DNA from: Pseudokineococcus marinus | GTDB taxonomy: Bacteria; Actinomycetota; Actinomycetes; Actinomycetales; Quadrisphaeraceae | Assembly (NCBI RefSeq): GCF_037482405.1 | Contig: NZ_JBBHZZ010000005.1 | Span: forward strand, 201,554 to 265,553 | Reading direction: 5' to 3' | Length of the DNA stretch: 64,000 bases | In this document: piece after piece, positions 16,794-25,580 of the stretch | Layout: the number at the start of each line of letters is the position of its first letter | How positions within the stretch are numbered: the first letter of the stretch is position 1 | Made by a program: the position numbers and the translations under genes | Notes under the pieces: model-generated | What the model was told of the DNA's origin: nothing | Database searches by the model: none | What the model saw: the letters and a program-made list of their open reading frames with translations, nothing else

Positions 16794-19484
16794 GTGCACC
16801 CCTCCCCCCTGCGGCGCGCAGCCGCGCGCGCGACCGTCGGCGGCGCCGTCGTCGCCCTGGCCGTCACCTCCGCCCCCGCCGCGACGGCCGCACCCCCCAC
16901 CGCGGCCGCGTCGTCAGCCCCCGGCCAGAGCGCCCGCGCGCAGGACGCGCCCGCCTCGGCCGCGGCGCTGGGGGCGGGCGCGCTCGGCCCCGCCGCCCGG
17001 GGCCGCGCCGCCGCGGCGCCCGCGGAGGCGGGACCCACGAGCTACCCCCAGCAGCCGCAGCTGCGGGTCTACCCCGACGAGCCCGGTGACGCCTCGATCG
17101 CCCGCGGGGCCCTGCCCTACGACGAGATCGCGCCCCGCCTCCAGGCGCTCATGGCCCGCAGCGACTACGTGTCCACCGAGGTCGTCGGCACGTCGACGCA
17201 GGGCCGCGAGCTGCTCCTCGTCACGCTCACGGCGCCCGAGACGCCGGCGCAGACCGCGCAGCAGGCGGCGTGGCGGGACGCCATCAAGGACGACCCCGAG
17301 GCCGCCGGCGCCGACGCCGCCCTGGCCGCCGGGTACAAGACGCCGGTCTGGTTCAACAACAACATCCACGGCAACGAGTGGGAGGGCACCGACGCCAGCC
17401 TCCGGTGGATGGAGGCGCTCGTGGACCGCGCCGAGGCCGGGGACGCCGACGCCGTCGCGACCCTGGCGGGCAGCCGCCTGTACTTCACGGTCACCAACAA
17501 CCCCGACGGACGGGTGGCGGGCCAGCGGCGCACCGCCCTGGACCTCGACCCGAACCGCGACTTCATCACCAACGAGACGCCCGAGACGGTCGCCGTCCGC
17601 GAGCTCGCAGGCCGCCTCCAGCCGCTCTTCTTCAGCGACATCCACGGCTACACGAGCGTGCTCCAGGTAGAGCCCTGCGGGCCGCCGCACGGCGAGAACT
17701 ACGACTACGACCTCTTCATCCCCCACGCCTACGCCTCGGCGCTGCGGATCGAGGCCGACGTCGCCGCCGCCGGCATCGAGGGCAACACCTACCTCGACGA
17801 CGAGGGCCAGGTGACGGAGGAGAACACGGGCAAGATCCGCATCCCCTACCGCGACATCCGCTCCGGCTGGGACGACTGGCCGCCCATCTTCACGGCCCAG
17901 TACGTCGCCTTCCAGGGCGCCGTCACCTCCACCGTCGAGCTGCCGCTCGGGCGGGTGAGCACCTCGACGCCGGAGGGCCTCGCCGAGAGCGCCCGCCGGG
18001 CGGGCGTCAACACGGCCGTGGCCGAGCAGGTCATCACCTCGACGACCTCGTACGTGCTCGAGAACGCCGACGAGCTGCTCGCCAACCAGGTCGAGGTCTT
18101 CCGCCGCGGCTCGGCGGGCGAGCCGCTGCGCGAGATCGGCCCCGACCCGGACCCGGCGAGCATCCCCGGCCCCGACCAGTGGGCCGAGGTCTGGGACGAG
18201 ACCGACGTCTACCGCGCCGAGTTCCCCGAGGCCTACGTCATCCCGGCCGGGGACCAGCGGTCCGCGGCGAGCGCCGCGCGCCTCGTCGACCGCCTCGTCG
18301 ACCACGGCGTCGAGGTCGGTCAGGCGGTGCGGGCCTTCCGCGCCGACGGCACCACCTACCCGCGCGGCTCCTACGTCGTCGAGATGGCCCAGCCCCTGCG
18401 CGGCATGGCCAACGTGCTCCTCGCCGAGGGCAGCGACATCTCCGACCGCGTCCCGAGCATGTACGACGTGTCGGCGTGGAGCCTCACCGACCTGTGGGGC
18501 GCCGACGTCCGCCGCGTGGAGGACCTGCCCTCGACCGGGCGCGGTTCCAGCGTGCTCGCCCGGCCCGTCGAGGGGGCCGCGCCGACGGGCGACGTCCCCC
18601 GCGGCACCGACCTGCGCCTGGCCCTCACCGGCTCGGCCGAGGTGCGCGCGCTCAACAGCCTGCTCGCGGACGGCGTCCCGGTGGGGCTCCTGCCCGACGG
18701 GTCCGCCGTCCTCGACCGCCGCGAGCGGGCCGCCGCCGTGGCCGTCGCCGCCGAGGAGGGCGTCGTCTTCGAGCGCACGCGCGACGTGACGCCCGGCTCG
18801 GACGACGTGCCGCTGCAGCGCCCGCTGCGGGTGGCGTACACGACGTCGTCGGCCGTCGACGACGCGGGCGAGGACCACCTCTCGCTCGAGGAGCTCGGCT
18901 ACGCCGACCCGCTCCGGGTGACCGCGCAGGGCCTCGCCGACGGCACGACGGACCTGTCCGGCGTCGACGCCCTGTGGGTCGGTTCGGCGCTCTCGCGCGG
19001 GGCCCTCCCCGAGGAGGCGCTCGCCGCGCTGCGCTCCTTCGTCGACGGCGGCGGTGACCTCGTCGGCACCGGCGCCGCCGCGGCGTCGCTCGCCCAGACG
19101 CTGGGCTACCTCGAGGCCACGGCGGTGCAGGGCAACCGCTCGGGCAACGGGGTCGTCGCCGTCAGCACACCGGCCGGCTCCCTGCTCGACGGCTACGCCG
19201 AGGACCGGGCCTTCGTCTACGCCCCGGTCCACTTCACGGGCCTGGGCGTCGGCACCGTCGTGGAGCAGACCTACGGCGACGGCCCGCTCGTGGCCGGCCA
19301 CTGGCGGGCGCTGGGTGACGGCACCGGCGGCCCCTCGTCGGCCGCGGGGCAGCCGTCGGTCGTCTCCGGGGAGAGCGCGGGCGGTGGTCGTGCGGTCGTC
19401 TTCGGGACCTACCCGACCTTCCGCGTCCACCCGCTGGGCATGCTCGACGACGTGGCCCGCGCCCTGGGGTCCGCGACGAGCTGA
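16794..19484 (+). CDS. secreted M14-family zinc carboxypeptidase
   Basis: 896 residues, GTG at 16794 with TGGAG upstream. A signal peptide is clear: a basic start, a hydrophobic Ala/Val core and small residues near position 35. An Ala-rich linker follows. The peptidase domain has HxxE zinc ligands His192 and Glu195 (NNIHGNEWEG), third ligand His284 (FSDIHGY) and catalytic Glu382 (STVELPLG). The C-terminal ~250 residues look like a class I glutamine-amidotransferase-like fold (ALWVGSALSRGALPEEALAA, SFVDGGGDLVGTG) and may bind substrate or cell wall. It probably trims peptides outside the cell. It is divergent from dusB. Confidence 0.9.
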   Translation: MHPSPLRRAAARATVGGAVVALAVTSAPAATAAPPTAAASSAPGQSARAQDAPASAAALGAGALGPAARGRAAAAPAEAGPTSYPQQPQLRVYPDEPGDASIARGALPYDEIAPRLQALMARSDYVSTEVVGTSTQGRELLLVTLTAPETPAQTAQQAAWRDAIKDDPEAAGADAALAAGYKTPVWFNNNIHGNEWEGTDASLRWMEALVDRAEAGDADAVATLAGSRLYFTVTNNPDGRVAGQRRTALDLDPNRDFITNETPETVAVRELAGRLQPLFFSDIHGYTSVLQVEPCGPPHGENYDYDLFIPHAYASALRIEADVAAAGIEGNTYLDDEGQVTEENTGKIRIPYRDIRSGWDDWPPIFTAQYVAFQGAVTSTVELPLGRVSTSTPEGLAESARRAGVNTAVAEQVITSTTSYVLENADELLANQVEVFRRGSAGEPLREIGPDPDPASIPGPDQWAEVWDETDVYRAEFPEAYVIPAGDQRSAASAARLVDRLVDHGVEVGQAVRAFRADGTTYPRGSYVVEMAQPLRGMANVLLAEGSDISDRVPSMYDVSAWSLTDLWGADVRRVEDLPSTGRGSSVLARPVEGAAPTGDVPRGTDLRLALTGSAEVRALNSLLADGVPVGLLPDGSAVLDRRERAAAVAVAAEEGVVFERTRDVTPGSDDVPLQRPLRVAYTTSSAVDDAGEDHLSLEELGYADPLRVTAQGLADGTTDLSGVDALWVGSALSRGALPEEALAALRSFVDGGGDLVGTGAAAASLAQTLGYLEATAVQGNRSGNGVVAVSTPAGSLLDGYAEDRAFVYAPVHFTGLGVGTVVEQTYGDGPLVAGHWRALGDGTGGPSSAAGQPSVVSGESAGGGRAVVFGTYPTFRVHPLGMLDDVARALGSATS

Positions 19485-19534
19485 CGCGCTCCCCGCGGCA
19501 CGACGAGGCCTGAGGAGCTGAGGGGCTGAGGGGG

Positions 19535-20917
19535 TCAGGCCCCCACGAGGCGGGCGGCCAGGTAGCCCTCGACCTGGTCGAGGCCGACGCGCGTCTGCGT
19601 CATGGCGTCGCGGTCGCGGACGGTGACGGCCTGGTCCTCGAGGGTGTCGAAGTCGACCGTGAGGCAGAACGGCGTGCCGATCTCGTCCTGGCGGCGGTAG
19701 CGGCGCCCGATGGCGCCGGCGTCGTCGAAGTCGACGTTCCAGTGCTTGCGCAGGGCCGCCGCGAGGTCGCGCGCCTTGGGCGACAGGGCCTCGCCGCGCG
19801 AGAGCGGGAGGACGGCGGCCTTGACCGGCGCCAGGCGGGGGTCGAGGCGCAGCACGACGCGCTTGTCGACGCCGCCCTTCGCGTTGGGCGCCTCGTCCTC
19901 GGAGTAGGCGTCGACGAGGAAGGCCATGAGCGAGCGCGTGAGGCCCGCCGCCGGCTCGATGACGTAGGGCGTCCAGCGCTCGCCCTTGGCCTGGTCGAAG
20001 AACGACAGGTCGGCGCCCGAGTGCTCCGAGTGCGTGCGCAGGTCGAAGTCCGTGCGGTTGGCGACGCCCTCGAGCTCGCCCCACTCCGACCCGGTGAAGC
20101 CGAAGCGGTACTCGATGTCGACCGTGCGGGTCGAGTAGTGCGAGAGCTTCTCCGCCGGGTGCTCGTAGTGGCGCAGGTTCGCGCGGTCGATGCCGAGGTC
20201 GACGTACCAGTCGGTGCGCGCGTCGATCCAGTACTGGTGCCAGTCGGCGTCGGTGCCCGGCTCGACGAAGAACTCCATCTCCATCTGCTCGAACTCACGC
20301 GTGCGGAAGATGAAGTTGCCCGGCGTGATCTCGTTGCGGAACGACTTGCCGATCTGCCCGATGCCGAAGGGCGGCTTGCGGCGGGCCGAGCCCATGACGT
20401 TGGCGAAGTTGACGAAGATCCCCTGCGCCGTCTCGGGGCGCAGGTAGTGCAGCCCCGACTCGTCCTCGACGGGCCCGAGGTGCGTCTTCAGCATCATGTT
20501 GAAGTCGCGCGGCTCGGTCCACGCGCCGCGGGTGCCGCAGTTGGGGCACGTGATGTCGCCGAGGCCCTCGGGCGCGCGGCCCTTCTTCTCCTCGTACGCC
20601 TCCTCGAGGTGGTCGGCCCGGAAGCGGCGGTGGCACGACTGGCACTCGGTGAGCGGGTCGGTGAAGACGCCGACGTGGCCGGAGGCGACCCACGTCTCGC
20701 GCGGCAGGATGACCGAGCTGTCGAGCCCGACGACGTCGTCGCGGCCCGTGACGACGGCCTTCCACCACTGCCGCTTGATGTTCTCCTTCAGCTCGACGCC
20801 GAGGGGCCCGTAGTCCCACGCCGAGCGGGTCCCGCCGTAGATCTCCCCGCTGGGGAAGACGAACCCCCTGCGCTTGCAGAGGCTCACGACGGTGTCGATC
20901 CGGGAGGGTGCGGCCAC
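19535..20917 (-). CDS. glyS: glycyl-tRNA synthetase
   Basis: 460 residues, the single-chain dimeric type found in Actinobacteria. The GTG at 20917 has GGAG about 9 bases upstream. Class II motifs are visible: motif 1 region near RGFVFPSGEIYGG, motif 2 with FRNEITPGNF and FIFRTREFEQMEMEFF, and motif 3 near GLTRSLMAFLVDAY. Cys pairs CQSCHRRF and CPNCGTRG form a zinc site. It charges tRNA-Gly. A 7-bp hairpin (19507-19513 with 19535-19541) overlaps its stop codon and may end transcription toward the convergent peptidase gene. Confidence 0.97.
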   Translation of the reverse strand: MAAPSRIDTVVSLCKRRGFVFPSGEIYGGTRSAWDYGPLGVELKENIKRQWWKAVVTGRDDVVGLDSSVILPRETWVASGHVGVFTDPLTECQSCHRRFRADHLEEAYEEKKGRAPEGLGDITCPNCGTRGAWTEPRDFNMMLKTHLGPVEDESGLHYLRPETAQGIFVNFANVMGSARRKPPFGIGQIGKSFRNEITPGNFIFRTREFEQMEMEFFVEPGTDADWHQYWIDARTDWYVDLGIDRANLRHYEHPAEKLSHYSTRTVDIEYRFGFTGSEWGELEGVANRTDFDLRTHSEHSGADLSFFDQAKGERWTPYVIEPAAGLTRSLMAFLVDAYSEDEAPNAKGGVDKRVVLRLDPRLAPVKAAVLPLSRGEALSPKARDLAAALRKHWNVDFDDAGAIGRRYRRQDEIGTPFCLTVDFDTLEDQAVTVRDRDAMTQTRVGLDQVEGYLAARLVGA

Positions 20918-21100
20918 GCTGGTCAGCTCCGTGGGGTGTCGAGGATGTGCCGGGCGGGCCCGACGGCGTGCCGGGCCCCGCGCCGCCGGGACGGGCCGCG
21001 ACCGAGGACGGTCGCGGCGGCGGTCGCCGGGACTCGGGCGAGGGTATCGGGGACGCGGGCCCGCCCCGCCCCGGCGCTGCGACGTCGTCGTCCCGGCGCT

Positions 21101-21137
21101 TTGACGTCGCCGTTGCTCGGGGTGAGAATCGTCATCG
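21101..21137 (+). promoter_or_regulatory. promoter and Zur-box-like operator of the zinc-uptake operon
   Basis: A -35 TTGACG (21101-21106) and -10 GAGAAT (21124-21129) are spaced by 17 bases. The 15 bases from 21123, TGAGAATCGTCATCG, match the actinobacterial Zur consensus TGAAAATCGTTTTCA at 11 of 15 by my count, and overlap the -10. The predicted transcription start falls at the GTG/ATG of the first gene, so the mRNA is probably leaderless. Repression by the Fur-type protein at the end of the operon fits. Confidence 0.6.
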
Positions 21138-21139
21138 TG

Positions 21140-22177
21140 ATGACTCGCGCCCGTCGCTCTGCGCTCCTGGCCCTGCCCGCCGCCGCCGTCCTCGCCCTCA
21201 CCGCCTGCGGCTCCTCCGACGCCCCCGCCGGCGGTGCGGCCACGGACGGTGACGGCGGTGCGGCCCCCCTGCAGGTGGCCGCCAGCTTCTACCCGCTCCA
21301 GTGGGTCACCCAGGCCGTGGCCGGGGACCGCGCGGACGTCACGTCCCTCACGCAGCCCGGCACGGAGCCGCACGACCTCGAGCTCTCTCCGCAGGAGGTG
21401 GCCACGGCGGTCGACGCCGACGTCCTCGTGACGCTGCAGGGCTTCCAGGGCGCCGTGGACGCCGCGGCGGACGAGCGCGGCGGCGAGGGCGTCGTCGACG
21501 TCGCACCCGCCGCCGACCTCGAGCCCTCCCCCGGCACGCCCCCCGGCGAGGACGCCGCGGAGGACGACCACGAGCACGAGGAGGGCCACGACCACGAGGG
21601 CGAGGACCACGAGGGCGAGGACCACGAGGGCGAGGAGGGCCACGACCACGGCCTCGAGGAGGACCCGCACTTCTGGCTCGACCCGGTGCGCATGTCGTCG
21701 GTCGCCGAGGCGGTCGCGGACGGCCTGGCGGACGCCGACCCCGACGGCGCCGACGTCTACGCCGCGAACCTGGCGGACGTGCGGGCCGAGCTCGCCGACC
21801 TCGACGCGGAGTACTCCGAGGGCCTCGCCACCTGCGACAGCCGCGACCTCGTGACCGCGCACCAGGCCTTCGGCTACCTCGCCGAGCGCTACGACCTCGT
21901 CCAGCGCGGCGTCAGCGGCATCGGCGGCGAGCAGGAGCCGGGGGCGGCCCGGCTCGCCGAGGTGGCGCAGTTCGCCGAGGCGAACGGCGTCCGCACGATC
22001 TACACCGAGACGTTGCTGCCGGCGGACGTCGCCGAGACCGTCGCCGCCGAGACCGGGGCCACGACCGCCGTCCTCGACACGCTCGAGGGCCTGACGGACG
22101 AGTCCCCGGGCGACGACTACCCCTCGGTCATGCGGGCCGACCTGGAGACCCTGCGCCAGGGCCAGGGCTGCTCGTGA
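21140..22177 (+). CDS. znuA: zinc ABC transporter substrate-binding lipoprotein
   Basis: 345 residues from the ATG at 21140 (a GTG at 21137 is adjacent). The lipoprotein signal ends in LALTACGS, with Cys as the lipid anchor. The metal-binding cluster A-I family fold is clear: ASFYPLQWVTQAVAGDR, GTEPHDLELSP, a His/Asp/Glu-rich loop at residues ~140-172, EDPHFWLDPVR, DLVTAHQAFGYLAERY and IYTETLLPADVAETVAAE. The His-rich loop is typical of zinc rather than manganese binders. It captures Zn outside the cell for the ATPase/permease encoded next. It overlaps the next gene by GTGA. Confidence 0.92.
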   Translation: MTRARRSALLALPAAAVLALTACGSSDAPAGGAATDGDGGAAPLQVAASFYPLQWVTQAVAGDRADVTSLTQPGTEPHDLELSPQEVATAVDADVLVTLQGFQGAVDAAADERGGEGVVDVAPAADLEPSPGTPPGEDAAEDDHEHEEGHDHEGEDHEGEDHEGEEGHDHGLEEDPHFWLDPVRMSSVAEAVADGLADADPDGADVYAANLADVRAELADLDAEYSEGLATCDSRDLVTAHQAFGYLAERYDLVQRGVSGIGGEQEPGAARLAEVAQFAEANGVRTIYTETLLPADVAETVAAETGATTAVLDTLEGLTDESPGDDYPSVMRADLETLRQGQGCS

Positions 22178-23079
22178 CGACCGCACCGGGCGGTGCGGCG
22201 CCGCCGCTGCTGCGCCTGCAGCGCGCCGGGTTCGGCTACGGCGAGCGCGTCGTCGTCCGGGACGTCGACCTCGAGGTCCGCCGGGGCGAGCGGGTCGCCG
22301 TGCTCGGCAGCAACGGCTCGGGCAAGACCACCCTGCTGCGGGGGCTCCTCGGCCTCGCGGCGCGCACCGGCGGCACGGTCGAGGTCGACGGCGAGCCGGC
22401 GCCCTCGCGCCGCAGCCGCCGCCGCACCGGCTACGTCCCGCAGGCCATGACGGTCGGCGGCGGCGTCCCGACGACGGTCCGCGAGGTCGTCAGCACCGGC
22501 CGCCTGCCGCTGCGGCGCCCCTGGGTGCCCGCGCGCCGCGAGGACCGCGCCGCCGTCGACGCCGCGCTCGAGGCCGTGGACATGGCCGAGCACGCCCACG
22601 AGGACGTCACCGAGCTCTCCGGCGGGCAGCAGCGGCGGGTCCTCATCGCGCGCGCCCTCGCCGCCGAGCCCGACCTCCTGGTGCTCGACGAGCCGCTCGC
22701 GGGCGTCGACGCCGCGAGCGCCCTCGGGCTCGCGCGGACCCTCGCGGCCCTGGCGGCCCGCGACACGACGCTGCTCGTCGTCACCCACGAGGTCGGCCCC
22801 CTCGCCGACGTCGTCGACCGCGCCGTCGTCCTCCAGCACGGGCGCGTCGTCCACGACGGGCCGCTCGTGCCGGAGCTGCTCGGCGCCTCCGACGAGGCGC
22901 TCGAGCGCCTGCAGGAGGAGTCACGGCTGCGCCACCAGCACGTGCACCACCACGAGCACGAGACCAGCCCGCCGCCGGGCTGGGTCTCCGACCACCGCGA
23001 GCACCGCCCGCAGCCGACCGCCGACCACCCGGAGTGCCACCACCCGGGGACCCACCACCCGGAGACGCACCGTGCCTGA
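22174..23079 (+). CDS. znuC: zinc ABC transporter ATPase with His-rich C-terminal tail
   Basis: 301 residues. The ATPase motifs are complete: Walker A GSNGSGKTT, Q-loop YVPQAMT, signature LSGGQQRR, Walker B LLVLDEPLAG and switch His in VVTHEVG. It powers the permease encoded downstream. The last ~50 residues are unusual: about 14 His and one Cys (for example HQHVHHHEHE and ECHHPGTHHPETH). Such His tails are common on metal permeases or binding proteins but rare on the ATPase. It overlaps znuA by 4 bases and the permease gene by 8. Confidence 0.92.
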   Translation: MTTAPGGAAPPLLRLQRAGFGYGERVVVRDVDLEVRRGERVAVLGSNGSGKTTLLRGLLGLAARTGGTVEVDGEPAPSRRSRRRTGYVPQAMTVGGGVPTTVREVVSTGRLPLRRPWVPARREDRAAVDAALEAVDMAEHAHEDVTELSGGQQRRVLIARALAAEPDLLVLDEPLAGVDAASALGLARTLAALAARDTTLLVVTHEVGPLADVVDRAVVLQHGRVVHDGPLVPELLGASDEALERLQEESRLRHQHVHHHEHETSPPPGWVSDHREHRPQPTADHPECHHPGTHHPETHRA

Positions 23080-23938
23080 GGTCCTCACCTACGGCTTCAT
23101 GGTCCGCGCCCTCGTCGCCGCCCTCCTCGTCGGCCTCGCGGCGCCGTCCGTGGGCGTCTTCCTCGTCCAGCGCCGCCTCTCGCTCATCGGCGACGGCATG
23201 GGCCACGTGGCGCTCACCGGCGTGGCCCTCGGCCTGCTGACGGGCACGGCCCCCGTCCCCGTCGCCCTCGTCGTCACGGTCGTGGCGGCCGCCGCCGTCG
23301 AGCTCCTGCGCCGCTACGGGCGCACGGGCGGCGACGTCGTCCTCGCCGTCCTCTTCTACGGCGGCATCGCCGGCGGCGTCGTGCTGGTCGCCCGGGCCGG
23401 CGGCTCGGCCGCCACCCTCAACACCTACCTGTTCGGGGCCATCACGACGACGACCGCGGAGGACCTGCGGGTCTTCGCCGTGCTGGCCGCCGTCGTGCTC
23501 GTGGCGACCTTCGGGCTGGGCCGGCGCTTGGCCGCCGTCAGCAGCGACGAGGAGCACGCCCGCGCCTCCGGCCTGCCGGTCATGGGCCTCAACCTGCTGC
23601 TCGCCGTCCTCACCGCCGTCACCGTGGTGCTCTCGATGCGCGTGGTCGGCCTCCTCCTCATCAGCGCGCTCATGATCGTGCCGGTCGCCGTGGCGCAGCA
23701 GCTGTGCCGGAGCTTCCGCAGCACCACGCTCCTGGCGATGGGCGTCGGCACCGTCACCGCGGTCGTCGGCGTCCTCACGTCCTACTACGGCGACACGCCG
23801 TCGGGCGGCACGATCGTGCTGTACCTCATCGCCCTCTTCGTCGTCACCGCCGCGGGCTCCGCCCTCGTCCGCGCCGCCCGCCACCGGGGCCACCGCCGGC
23901 GCCACCACCTCGCGACCCCCGTCGGCGAGCAGGCATGA
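23072..23938 (+). CDS. znuB: zinc ABC transporter permease
   Basis: 288 residues, GTG at 23072 inside the end of znuC. It is a multi-helix membrane protein of the ABC-3 family: the start VLTYGFMVRALVAALLVGL, RRLSLIGDGMGHVALTGVAL, and late helices RVVGLLLISALMIVPVAVA and GGTIVLYLIALFVV. It forms the channel of the Zn importer. The C-terminus is His/Arg-rich (RHRGHRRRHHLA). Confidence 0.93.
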   Translation: MPEVLTYGFMVRALVAALLVGLAAPSVGVFLVQRRLSLIGDGMGHVALTGVALGLLTGTAPVPVALVVTVVAAAAVELLRRYGRTGGDVVLAVLFYGGIAGGVVLVARAGGSAATLNTYLFGAITTTTAEDLRVFAVLAAVVLVATFGLGRRLAAVSSDEEHARASGLPVMGLNLLLAVLTAVTVVLSMRVVGLLLISALMIVPVAVAQQLCRSFRSTTLLAMGVGTVTAVVGVLTSYYGDTPSGGTIVLYLIALFVVTAAGSALVRAARHRGHRRRHHLATPVGEQA

Positions 23939-23994
23939 TCGTCCTTGCGCGGGGAGGCGGTCCGGTGCCCGCCCGCAGGACCGGGAGGAGCGTG

Positions 23995-24429
23995 GTGGAC
24001 GTGCCGCAGCAGCAGCGGGTGCGCCGCTCGAGCCGTCAGCGCGACGCCGTCCAGGCCTCGCTCGCCGGCACCGACGCCTTCGTCAGCGCCCAGGACCTCT
24101 ACGCGTCGATGCGCGAGCAGGGCAACCCCATCGGCCTCGCCACCGTCTACCGCGCCCTGCAGGGCATGGTCGAGGACGCCGAGGTGGACGTCCTGCGCAC
24201 CGACGACGGCGAGGCCGTCTACCGGCGCTGCAGCCCCAGCCACCACCACCACCTCGTGTGCCGCCGCTGCGGGCGCACCGTCGAGGTCGAGGGCCCCGAC
24301 GTCGAGGCCTGGGCCTCCTCCGTCGCCGCCGCCCACGGGTTCTCCGACCCCGACCACGTCGTCGAGGTCTTCGGCACGTGCGCCGAGTGCCACGCCGCGC
24401 AGGACGCCGAGGCGGCGCGCCGCTCCTGA
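23995..24429 (+). CDS. zur: Fur-family repressor, probable zinc regulator Zur
   Basis: 144 residues from the GTG at 23995, placed 6 bases after a GGGAGG ribosome site. An ATG at 23935 overlaps the permease stop (ATGA) and gives a 164-residue product; the extra part is not Fur-like. The winged helix covers RQRDAVQASLAG to TVYRALQGMVE. The metal region has HHHHLVCRRCGR and CAECHAAQ, giving two CxxC pairs for structural zinc. As the last gene of a zinc-uptake operon with a Zur-like operator, it is most likely Zur and autoregulated. Another Fur-type metal specificity is possible. Confidence 0.87.
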   Translation: MDVPQQQRVRRSSRQRDAVQASLAGTDAFVSAQDLYASMREQGNPIGLATVYRALQGMVEDAEVDVLRTDDGEAVYRRCSPSHHHHLVCRRCGRTVEVEGPDVEAWASSVAAAHGFSDPDHVVEVFGTCAECHAAQDAEAARRS

Positions 24430-24452
24430 TCGGTAGCGCTCGGCGCTGGCGC

Positions 24453-24560
24453 CTCACCTCGGCGGGAGGTCTCACCTCCGCGGGAGGTCTCACCTCCGCG
24501 GGAGGTCTCACCTCCGCGGGAGGTCTCACCTCCGCGGGAGGTCTCACCTCCGCGGGAGGT
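24453..24560. repeat. six tandem 18-bp units, each a hairpin
   Basis: Units start at 24453, 24471, 24489, 24507, 24525 and 24543. Five are identical (CTCACCTCCGCGGGAGGT) and the first has one change. Each holds a perfect ACCTCC/GGAGGT inverted repeat with a GCG centre. The array begins 23 bases after the zur stop and lies between the convergent zur and uppS genes. The unit is a multiple of 3 and both strands are open through it (LTSAGG or GETSRG repeats), but no start signal or family supports a protein. From 24561 to 24764 I see nothing recognisable. Confidence 0.9.
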
Positions 24561-24764
24561 GCCGCCCGCGCTCCGGCACTGGCTCGGGCGCTCTTCGGCT
24601 GGCTGCCGCGGTGGTCGGGGCGCCCGGCCTGACGTGCTCTCCGCGCGCCCGGCACCTCCCGCTCGTCCTCGCCCACGTCGTCGCGGGGCTCCACGGGCCG
24701 CACCGCCGCGCCCGCCCACCGTGCGGGACCAGCCCGGCGGCGTGGTGCCGTCACGACCGGCGGC

Positions 24765-25580
24765 TCAGGCGCCGCCGGCGGCCTTGTCGATCGCCCCGCC
24801 GTAGCGGCGCTCGCGGCCGGAGTAGAGCAGGACGGCGTCCCAGAGGGTGCGGCGGTCCACGTCGGGCCAGAGCACGTCGAGGAAGACCATCTCGGCGTAG
24901 GCCGACTGCCACAGCAGGAAGTTCGACGTCCGCTGCTCCCCCGAGGTCCGCAGGAACAGGTCGACGTCGGGCAGGTCGGGCTCGTCGAGGTGGCGGGCGA
25001 GGACGCGCTCGTCGACCCGCTCGGGGTCGAGTCGGCCGGCGGCGACCTCGCGGGCGACGGCGCGGGCGGCGTCGGCGATCTCGGCGCGCCCGCCGTAGTT
25101 GACGCACATCGTCAGCTGCAGGCGGTCGCAGCCCGCGGTCACGCGCTCGGCCTCCTCGAGCTCGCTGACGACGGTCCGCCACAGGCGCGGACGGCGCCCG
25201 GCCCAGCGCACCCGGACGCCCCAGGACGCCATCTGGTCGCGGCGACGGCGTAGGACGTCGCGGTTGAAGCCCATGAGGAAGCGCACCTCCTCGGGCGAGC
25301 GCTTCCAGTTCTCGGTGGAGAAGGCGTAGACGGAGACGTACTCGACGCCGATCTGCAGCGCCCCGGCGACGAGGTCGAGCAGCGCCGCCTCGCCGGCCTC
25401 GTGGCCGGCCGTGCGGGGCAGCCCGCGCTGGTTGGCCCAGCGGCCGTTGCCGTCCATGACGACCGCGACGTGGCGCGGGACGGCCTCGCGCGGCAGGTCG
25501 GGCGGCTGCGCGCCGCTCGGGTGCGGCGGCGGGTCCACGGGGGCGGGCAGCACCACGTCGGCGCCGCGGCGGCGCCTCAC
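24765..25580 (-). CDS. uppS: isoprenyl transferase (undecaprenyl diphosphate synthase type)
   Basis: 271 residues. The GTG start at 25580 overlaps the recO stop (GTGA). Family motifs are present: VAVVMDGNGRWANQRGLPR with the catalytic Asp, YVSVYAFSTENWKRS, and the C-terminal DLFLRTSGEQRTSNFLLWQ and FLDVLWPD. It condenses isopentenyl diphosphate in cis onto an allylic primer to make the lipid carrier for cell-wall synthesis. Actinobacteria have several of these with different chain lengths, so product length is not certain. Confidence 0.93.
   Translation of the reverse strand: MRRRRGADVVLPAPVDPPPHPSGAQPPDLPREAVPRHVAVVMDGNGRWANQRGLPRTAGHEAGEAALLDLVAGALQIGVEYVSVYAFSTENWKRSPEEVRFLMGFNRDVLRRRRDQMASWGVRVRWAGRRPRLWRTVVSELEEAERVTAGCDRLQLTMCVNYGGRAEIADAARAVAREVAAGRLDPERVDERVLARHLDEPDLPDVDLFLRTSGEQRTSNFLLWQSAYAEMVFLDVLWPDVDRRTLWDAVLLYSGRERRYGGAIDKAAGGA

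Noticed and set aside
19507..19541. Strong terminator between the M14 peptidase and glyS
   Set aside because: The stem is only 7 bp and overlaps the glyS stop, so it is mentioned with glyS rather than listed as its own feature.
24453..24560. CRISPR array
   Set aside because: Units are directly adjacent with no unique spacers and no cas genes nearby.
24258..24632. Open frame with LTSAGG repeats through the 18-bp array
   Set aside because: The 18-bp unit is a multiple of 3, so any frame stays open. There is no start signal, and the frame overlaps zur.
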